A program made the translations under genes and the position numbers. A stretch of DNA of 64,000 nucleotides from Anomaloglossus baeobatrachus (Eukaryota > Chordata > Amphibia > Anura > Aromobatidae), in contig NC_134357.1 of assembly GCF_048569485.1 (NCBI RefSeq), positions 482,099,780-482,163,779 of the forward strand, given 5' to 3'. Numbering within the stretch: the stretch's first letter is position 1; every line of letters starts with the position of its first letter. The notes beneath the pieces were generated by a model. The model was not told the DNA's origin and did not search any database. It saw only the letters and a list, made by a program, of their open reading frames with translations. Of the stretch, positions 57,511 through 64,000 are shown in pieces.

Positions 57511-58100
57511 ACAGTGGAACCTCGGTTTACAAGTAACCCGGTTTGCAAGCATTTCGCTATACGAGCAAAGCTTGCTGCAAATTTGTAACTCAGTTTACGA
57601 GCAATCTTTGCTGTATGAGCAAATACTCACCGCACACACTTCCGGTTCTGTACTTTAACCGTGCTCTGACCCGCTCTTGCAGTCCACACAAACACACAAA
57701 AACACACACACACACACACACACAGATATTATGCTCCCCTTACCTTCCGTTCCATCGCTGGCCTCATGGTTCTTGTAGTTTGCCGTTACAGGATGTGTAT
57801 TGGGTAACCATCGCGATGAGGGAGGAACTTCCGTTGTCAGCCGCTACTCAAAGGCAGTGCGCTGGCCAGTCAGAGGCAAGCGGCTCCTGCCTTTGACGTC
57901 AGCGCTCTGGCAGCTGAAGTTCCAGCATCGGTCGCGATGGTTACCCGATAAACATCCTATACCGGCGAACTACAAGAACCATGAGGTCAGCGATGGAAGG
58001 TAAGGTGAGCAGAATATGTGTGTGTTTTGTGTGTGTTTGTGCATGTGTGGAATGTCACAATAGGGGACCAAAATGGGACATTGAACAAGTTGTGAAACGA
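57511..58100. mobile_element. Probable Tc1/mariner-related MITE
   Basis: CAGTGGAACCTCGGTTTACA after a TA is the terminus of a widespread vertebrate repeat, and TTTACGAGCAATC / TACGAGCAAAG words repeat inside. I found no clear right terminus; CA runs at 57690-57722 and TG runs near 58020 flank a palindromic centre (GGTTACCCGATAAACATCC versus GGATGTGTATTGGGTAACC). Confidence 0.5.
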
Positions 58101-58398
58101 ATTGTCTGAGCTTGCATCATTAATGTATGAGCAGTGTATTATAATGTATGGATGATTATGGGAATTGTATTATAATGTATGGATGACTATAAGCAGTGTA
58201 TTATAATATATGGAGAACTATGAGCAGTGTATTATAATGTATGGAGGACTATGGGGAGTGTATTATAATATATGGAGAACTATGAGCAGTGTATTATAAT
58301 GTAGGGAGAACTATGGGGAGTGTATTATAACGTATGGAGGACTATGGGGCATGTATTATGATGTATGGAGGACTATGAGCAGTGTCATTTAAAGTATG

Positions 58399-59614
58399 TG
58401 TACCGCCCCGCGGCTCGGCCGGCTGCCGAGCCGCTCGGATCCGTGCTCGTCGGTAGGTGGCTCGAGCTCTCCACGGACCCGGGGGTCACGTCGCTCTGAA
58501 AGGGGGTTGGCGCTACACGTAGGGACTTCGGTTGACTCCACGGCCTGAGCCACGGTGGTTTGCAGGGGATTTAAGTTCGTGACGCCACCCATGGGTTGTG
58601 GTGAATGGATGGATACCACCGATGCCGTTGACTAAGCTCCCGGGGATGGTGTTGCGCAGCTTGGTGTTGACCCCCTCCGTGGGTAGGGGGATGATGGTCC
58701 CGGGGGCCCGAGGGAGGTGCTGAGGCGTGGGGATAGGTGCGTGCTGGGGTGCCGGTGCGGTTCGGCGCAGTGCGCGGCCCGAAGGCACTGGTGTACTTAC
58801 TATGATAAACACGCTGGAGTCTCTGGTAAACCAAACAAGATAGTGAACGGTGCCTGCAGCCGGCTGCAGTTTCCCCTTAACAGGTTGGTGGTTTCCGCCT
58901 TTCTCCTTCACCTCTCTTGTGTAAAAGTTACGACTCTTATGCCTAAGCAACGGTAGTCCGCTCCCCGGCTTGCTATGTGTCGGGAGAGCCCTCTTTGCCC
59001 GCAGGTGCTGGCCCCTCGGGTCTCTATGCCTGAGCAGTGGCTTTACCCCAATGGTTGGGCTGTTGTCTTCAGTCGGGTCTTATGTGGGAAAGGTCCTAAA
59101 GTCCAGTCCTCAATCAGTTGATTTGACTCAGCCCGGTTGTTTCTGGGCTTCGTACTGGGTCTGAGTACCCCTCCTGGTGCTCCGGTTTCCAATCGGTTCT
59201 CCGGTTCGGTACCGGCAGACCACCGCCAGTCCCCGGTCCCTACGGTTCCACCGGCTGTAATCCCAGCTCCTGCAGGCGGCAACCACCGTCTGCCTCTTTG
59301 CCAGAAGTGACTGGGCTCCAACCTAGACACCTGGTGTAGACTTTGGCAGGCCTGAGCACAGGTCTGCCCTTGAACTTGACTCCACTTCACTCCACTGTCA
59401 AGACTCAACTCTAACTCACTGTTTTCCCACCTCCGGGCCTGTGAACTCAGTGGGCGGAGCCAACCGCCTGGCTCCGCCCCCCCTGGTGTGAACATCAAAC
59501 CCGGAGGGTGGTGACAAAGGTTTTGAAGTTTGGCTGCTGTCACCTTACTAAGGGGAGGGGGGGTGTGTGTGCATGGGACTACCTGGGGCGACCTGACTAG
59601 TCCAGGGCTTCACA
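58399..59614 (-). mobile_element. Solo LTR, 1216 bp, of the tRNA-Ser LTR superfamily
   Basis: On the minus strand it begins TGTGAAGCCCTGGACTAG and ends GGGGCGGTACA. Exact TATG duplications flank it (58395-58398, 59615-59618). The conserved block with GTGGCGTCACGAAC (inverted at 58575-58588) lies 176 bases from its 3' end. No internal region, so it arose by LTR recombination. Confidence 0.85.
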
Positions 59615-59732
59615 TATGGAGGACTATGAGCAGTGTATTATAATGTATGGAGGAATATGTGGAGTATATTATAATGTATGGAGGACTATGAGCAGTGTAT
59701 TATAATGTATGGAGGACTATGAGCAGTGTATT

Positions 59733-60552
59733 TGTTAGGGCCAGGTGGACGGGCAGACCCAGGAGGTGGATCCACTGGGCTGAACACCTCACCGAGGGCA
59801 AGGTGCCCGGTAGCCGGAGCACTAGCAGGACAGTCCGTTCAGAGGAGTGGAGTGAAGAAGTCCCTGGGACCACGGGGTCTCTGATGGTAGTCCGGGTGAC
59901 GGAGCTCAGGTTCGGAGGCAGAGAGGACGTCAGGCAGAGTCCGGAACCAATGGAGCGAGAAGGCGGGTCACCACAGGGATCGGAGACGGTAGGAACTGAC
60001 GGGATGGCAGGCCGTCACCGTTCGGGGTTCGGGGATCGTCAGGACCGGTTGCCGAGGCAGGAACGGCTCTACGAGAGAGATAGGTGAGTATATCACAAGA
60101 CACAAGGAGACCTGACTCCTAGCTTAGAAAACACGAAGAACAGGCCCCGCCCACTTGGAAAGGATCCCCCTATATACCCAGTACCTGATCCTTCAATATC
60201 CTGTTGGAGGACACTGGCCCTTTAAGAAAGGGTCAATGACTGCGCGCGCGCCCTAATGCGCATGCGCGAGGCCCGGGTGCCAGAAGCCAGGGCAGGGAGC
60301 GGTGAACAGGAGGCAGGAGAGCCGGGCTGGAGCAAAGCTGCCGACGGGCGCCGGGAGCGGGGACCGGACCGCCTAGGGACCGCAGGTGATGGGGCCTGGA
60401 GGCTGTGGAGCGGGGGACGCCTGACAGAGGAGCCGGGGAGCGAGGCAGGGAAGCCGGGGAGCGTGGCAGGGGAGCCGGGGAGCGAGGCAGGGGAGCCGGA
60501 GAGCGTGGCAGGGGAGCCGGGGAGCGAGGCAGGGGACCCAGGGCGCGTGACA
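59733..60552 (-). repeat. 3' LTR of the chromovirus
   Basis: On the minus strand it runs from TGTCACGCGCCC to GGCCCTAACA (820 bp). It includes a 21-bp minisatellite at about 60430-60535 (GGAGCCGGGGAGCGAGGCAG units, about five). It abuts the 31-bp minisatellite. Confidence 0.8.
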
Positions 60553-63500
60553 GTACCCCCTCCCCCACGCCCCCTCCCCGCAACCGGGACAGGAAGGCAC
60601 GGATCAGGGGAGTACCCACATTCTCCCGGGGTTCCCAGGACCGATCCTCAGGACCATACCCTGCCCAGTCCACCAGGAAGAACTGTCGGCCCCGTACGGT
60701 TTTCATGGCCACGATATCCCTTACCGCATAGATGTCATCATCAGCAATAGGAGGAGGAGCAGAACTGGCAGCAGCGGAGAAGGGACCAAGGACAACCGGC
60801 TTGAGCAGGGAGATGTGGAAGGAGTTGGGTATCCTCATCGTGGCCGGGAGCTGCAGCTTGTAGGAGACCTCATTTATTTTGCTGAGGACTTTAAACGGCC
60901 CGATGTAGCGAGGACCCAGCTTGTATGATGGTAGCTTCAATCGGACGTACTTGGAAGCAAGCCAGACCAGATCTCCTGGAGAGAAACATGGAGGATCCAG
61001 ACGCCTTTTGTCTGCATGTCTCTTCATCCGCAGGGAAGCACGTCCAAGGGACGTCTTGACAGAGTCCCAAATTGTTGTAAAGTCACGGACTACAGCATCA
61101 GCAGCAGGGACATCCGAGGAAGAGGATACAGGTAATGGGACGGAAGGCTGAAGTCCGTAAATGACATGGAAGGGAGAGCTGGAGGAGGACTCACTGATGT
61201 GGTGGTTATGGGAGAATTCAGCCCAAGGAAGAAGCGTGGACCAGTCGTCGTGATGGGCGTTAACGTAGTGACGTAAGAAGGAGGTCAAGATCTGATTGAC
61301 TCGTTCCACTTGGCCATTCGACTGAGGATGGTAGGCTGAAGAAAAGTCCAGAGTCACTCCCAGATGTTTGCAGAGGGCCCTCCAGAAACGGGAGGTAAAC
61401 TGAGTTCCTCTGTCGGACACAATGTGAGATGGAAAGCCATGCAACCGGAAGATGTGCTGTATGTAAGCGTCAGCGAGTTCCTGGGCAGAGGGCAGTCCAG
61501 CCATAGGGACGAAATGAGCCATTTTGGAGAACCGATCCACCACGACCCATATGACTGTGTGTCCGGAGGACAGGGGCAAGTCTGTAATAAAGTCCATTGC
61601 AATGTGTTGCCACGGAACGGAGGGTATAGGCAGAGGCAGAAGACGACCATATGGCAGGTGTTTGGGCGTCTTGTTCCTGGCACAAGAGGAGCAGGCTGAG
61701 ACAAAAGAAGCGACGTCCGTGCGAAGGGATGGCCACCAGTAGTGACGTACAATTGTACTCCATGTTTTCTTCTGACCAGCATGGCCGGCTATTTTCGAGG
61801 CATGGCCCCAGTGCAACACTTTTTGCCTGTCAGTCTCAGAGACATAGGTCTTCCCGGGCGGTATCTGGGCCAGGGTGACAGGAGCCACCGGAATGATCTT
61901 ACTAGGGCAGATGATGGGCTGGGATGTCTCCTCCTCCTGCTCCATGGGCATGAATGACCTGGACAAGGCATCTGCTCGTACATTCTTGTCCGCGGGTCGA
62001 AAATGGAGCTGAAAATCGAACCTGGCAAAGAACAAGGAGCACCTGGCTTGCCGTGGGTTCAGTCGCTGAGCGGACCGCAGGTATTCCAGGTTCTTGTGGT
62101 CCATGTAAATGATCACGGGGTACACTGCTCCCTCCAGAAGGTAGCGCCATTCCTCCAGAGCCAGTTTGACTGCCAATAGCTCTCGGTCACCGATGGTATA
62201 GTTGCGTTCAGGCGCTAAGAAGCTCTTGGAGAAGAAACTGCAAGTAACCATCTTCCCGGAGGAGGACTTCTGCATGAGCACTGCTCCGGCTCCCGAGGAG
62301 GAGGTATCCACCTCCAAGGTGAACTGTCGGTTTAACTCAGGACGGTGGAGCACAGGGGAAGAAGCAAATGCCTGTTTCAGGGAGCCAAACGCGGCGTCGG
62401 CCGCAGGTGACCAGTCCTTTGGATTAGCCCCCTTCTTGGTCAAGGCGGAGAGAGGTGCAGTCAGAGCAGAGAAGTGAGGGATGAACTGACGGTAATAGTT
62501 TGCGAATCCCAGAAAGCGTTGGATTGCCTTCAATCCGGAAGGAGGAGGCCAGTTGAGAATGGAAGAGACCTTCTCCGGGTCCATCTGCAGACCGGTATCG
62601 GAGATTACGTAACCCAGGAAGGGAAGAGAAGACTGCTCGAAGACACACTTCTCGTACTTGGCGTACAGACGATTCTCTCTCAGTCTTTGTAGTACCAGCT
62701 GCACGTTCTCTCTGTGGGTCTGGAGGTCCGGAGAGAAGACTAGGATATCATCCAGATACACCACCACACAGACGTAGAGAAGGTCCCGGAACACGTCGTT
62801 CACCAATCCCTGAAACACTGCTGGTGCGTTACAGAGGCCGAAGGGCATCACACAGTATTCATAGTGCCCATCGCGAGTATTGAATGCGGTCTTCCATTCG
62901 TCCCCAGAGCGGATGCGGACCAGGTTATAGGCACCCCGAAGATCCAACTTGGTAAACACACGAGCTCCTCTAAGCCGATCAAACAATTCGGGGATGAGCG
63001 GCAGGGGGTATTTATTTTTCACGGTGATCTGGTTCAATCCCCGGTAGTCAATGCATGGGCGTAGGTCGCCCTCTTTCTTCTTAACGAAGAAGAAGCCTGC
63101 TCCCGCAGGAGAGGAGGATCTCCGAATGAATCCCCTTGCCAGGTTCTCCATGATGTAGGCAGACATGGCCCTTGTTTCAGCAGGAGACAGCGGATATATC
63201 CGTCCTCGAGGTGGTGTAGTTCCCGGGAGTAGGTCGATGGCACAGTCATAAGGACGATGTGGCGGAAGTACCTCTGACTCCTTTTTATCAAAGACGTCCG
63301 CAAAGGACCAATAGGCCGAGGGCAGTCCCGGTAGGGACTCCGGAACCGGAGGTTGTCGGATGGGCTGTATAGTCTTCAGACAGTTCTCGTGGCAAGAGGA
63401 GCCCCATCGGGTGATTTCACCAGTACACCAGCTGACTGACGGTTCGTGTGTCCGTAACCAGGGGAGTCCCAGCAGGATTTGATGGGACATGTGTGGGAGG

Positions 63501-63799
63501 ACGTAGAGAGCGATGTTCTCGGTGTGCAGGGCACCGATACGTAGTTCCACCGGCTTGGTGATCCACGAGATGGTGTCAGAGAGGGGTCTCCCATCTACAG
63601 AGGCAATCACGAGGGGTTTGTCGAGTGGAGTAACAGGCACCTGGTACTTGTCCACCGTGGCCTGCTGGATGAAATTGCCTGCTGCCCCGGAATCGAGGTA
63701 CGCCTCGGCCATGAACCGCGTCTCTCCCGTTGTCACTTGAACAGTCCACGTAACCGGGTCTGAGAGAGTCCCAGCACCTAGGGTGGCCTCTCCTACCAA
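60233..63799 (-). CDS. pol: Chromovirus Pol polyprotein (protease, RT, RNase H, integrase, chromodomain)
   Basis: A 1188-codon open frame; the counted start is a TTG, since Pol normally follows Gag in a joint translation. Domains in order: aspartic protease (AYLDSGAAGNF, about 33-43; ILLGLPWLRTH, 108-118), reverse transcriptase (FTKLDLRGAYN, about 282; YLDD at 348-351), RNase H (TLEVDTSSSGAGAVL, Asp at about 498), integrase zinc finger (HWGH...HAG...CSSC, about 670-710) and DD35E core (MDFITDLP, SDRGTQF, NGQVERVNQ), then a chromodomain (YAVRDIVAMKT to DWAGYGPEDRSWEP, about 1020-1060). The last ~100 residues, with a seven-residue PLPRSPA repeat, are read from the 3' LTR and are probably not part of the functional protein. 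Confidence 0.93.
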   Translation of the reverse strand: MVGEATLGAGTLSDPVTWTVQVTTGETRFMAEAYLDSGAAGNFIQQATVDKYQVPVTPLDKPLVIASVDGRPLSDTISWITKPVELRIGALHTENIALYVLPHMSHQILLGLPWLRTHEPSVSWCTGEITRWGSSCHENCLKTIQPIRQPPVPESLPGLPSAYWSFADVFDKKESEVLPPHRPYDCAIDLLPGTTPPRGRIYPLSPAETRAMSAYIMENLARGFIRRSSSPAGAGFFFVKKKEGDLRPCIDYRGLNQITVKNKYPLPLIPELFDRLRGARVFTKLDLRGAYNLVRIRSGDEWKTAFNTRDGHYEYCVMPFGLCNAPAVFQGLVNDVFRDLLYVCVVVYLDDILVFSPDLQTHRENVQLVLQRLRENRLYAKYEKCVFEQSSLPFLGYVISDTGLQMDPEKVSSILNWPPPSGLKAIQRFLGFANYYRQFIPHFSALTAPLSALTKKGANPKDWSPAADAAFGSLKQAFASSPVLHRPELNRQFTLEVDTSSSGAGAVLMQKSSSGKMVTCSFFSKSFLAPERNYTIGDRELLAVKLALEEWRYLLEGAVYPVIIYMDHKNLEYLRSAQRLNPRQARCSLFFARFDFQLHFRPADKNVRADALSRSFMPMEQEEETSQPIICPSKIIPVAPVTLAQIPPGKTYVSETDRQKVLHWGHASKIAGHAGQKKTWSTIVRHYWWPSLRTDVASFVSACSSCARNKTPKHLPYGRLLPLPIPSVPWQHIAMDFITDLPLSSGHTVIWVVVDRFSKMAHFVPMAGLPSAQELADAYIQHIFRLHGFPSHIVSDRGTQFTSRFWRALCKHLGVTLDFSSAYHPQSNGQVERVNQILTSFLRHYVNAHHDDWSTLLPWAEFSHNHHISESSSSSPFHVIYGLQPSVPLPVSSSSDVPAADAVVRDFTTIWDSVKTSLGRASLRMKRHADKRRLDPPCFSPGDLVWLASKYVRLKLPSYKLGPRYIGPFKVLSKINEVSYKLQLPATMRIPNSFHISLLKPVVLGPFSAAASSAPPPIADDDIYAVRDIVAMKTVRGRQFFLVDWAGYGPEDRSWEPRENVGTPLIRAFLSRLRGGGVGEGVLSRALGPLPRSPAPLPRSPAPLPRSPAPLPRSPASLPRSPAPLSGVPRSTASRPHHLRSLGGPVPAPGARRQLCSSPALLPPVHRSLPWLLAPGPRACALGRARSH

Positions 63800-63805
63800 C
63801 CCTAG

Positions 63806-64000
63806 GCTTTGGAGTTTCCCGGCCTCTCTGGACAGGAGCGTAGAAGGTGTGTGCCCTCTCCGCAGTAGAAGCAGAGGCCCTTGGCGAGCCGTTCTGCTCG
63901 GCGTTGTTCGGACTGCCGCAAACGGTCAATCTGCATGGGCTCGTGGACAGAGACACCAGACGACGCTGACTGAAGTACGGCGGGCTTCTGCGGAGGAGAG
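63806..64000 (-). CDS. gag: Chromovirus Gag, carboxyl end with zinc knuckle (cut by window)
   Basis: The minus-strand frame reads MQIDRLRQSEQRRAERLAKG and then the CCHC knuckle CFYCGEGTHLLRSC, ending PERPGNSKA next to the start of pol in a different frame. The family commonly links the two by recoding during translation. The bulk of Gag lies beyond the window edge. Confidence 0.8.

Larger units (their letters stand above)
55620..59732. repeat. 31-bp minisatellite interrupted by several elements
   Basis: Units GTATTATAATGTATGGAGGA / CTATGAGCAGT repeat every 31 bases at 58105-58390 and 59615-59732, with related units at 55650-55860. Inserted in it are a Tc1 element (55853-57501), another repeat (57511-about 58100) and a solo LTR (58399-59614). 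LTR elements abut both sides. Confidence 0.8.
59733..64000 (-). mobile_element. Ty3/Gypsy chromovirus, 5' part outside the window
   Basis: A minus-strand element with a 3' LTR at 59733-60552, a purine tract just upstream of it, a pol frame at 60233-63799 and the end of gag at about 63806-64000. The 5' LTR and most of gag are beyond the window. Pol is open throughout, so this copy looks young. The chromodomain places it among chromoviruses. Confidence 0.9.

Overview
The window is nuclear DNA of a vertebrate, most likely a frog or toad. It is almost wholly made of transposable elements: Tc1/mariner relatives, hAT and Harbinger-type MITEs with subterminal repeats, fold-back repeats, a tyrosine-recombinase (Ngaro/DIRS-type) retrotransposon, a Ty3/Gypsy chromovirus and several LTR elements. 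The kind of organism is inferred from this mixture, from the repeat consensus sequences I recognise and from spliced exons. There are no bacterial genes, operons or CRISPR arrays.

One host gene can be supported. It lies on the minus strand with four coding exons (35286-35248, 34851-34806, 14156-13959, 10580-10210). Splice phases agree and the predicted product is a helical protein of about 217 residues that I do not recognise. Its second intron is about 20.6 kb, and 19.5 kb of that is one nested insertion. A hAT-like element (14791-34271, 8-bp target duplication) sits inside an older fold-back MITE. It carries Harbinger-like MITEs and a Ngaro-type retrotransposon (19039-33783), which in turn holds two young non-autonomous LTR elements (19195-23199 minus, 24091-28725 plus).

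The most unusual item is the LTR element at 24091-28725. Between nearly identical 1293-bp LTRs and a primer site matching tRNA-Ser it carries no pol, but an intact 365-codon ORF ending in a cold-shock (Y-box-like) domain, with its own TATA box and a perfect Kozak start. The minus-strand element at 19195-23199 shares the same primer site but carries a different, Ala/Pro-rich ORF. Three solo LTRs (38396-40558, 39231-40358, 58399-59614) share with these two a conserved block containing a 13-14 base copy of the primer-site sequence, mostly a hairpin at the LTR 5' end, and 4-bp target duplications. Together they look like one LTR superfamily that spreads different cargo.

Region by region: 1-10.2 kb holds Tc1 relics, MITEs and a solo LTR. 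10.2-35.3 kb is the host gene with its nested intron. 35.3-43.5 kb holds fold-back repeats, a ~240-bp tandem repeat broken by a Harbinger MITE and nested solo LTRs, and a common dispersed repeat. 43.5-48 kb is a mariner-like element split by a hAT, plus a Tc1 relic. 48.2-49.8 kb is a 91-bp tandem array. 51.9-55.6 kb is a gag-protease-only LTR element. 55.6-59.7 kb is a 31-bp minisatellite holding a near-complete Tc1 element and a solo LTR. 59.7-64 kb is the 3' part of a chromovirus on the minus strand whose pol reading frame is open throughout; its 5' end lies outside the window.
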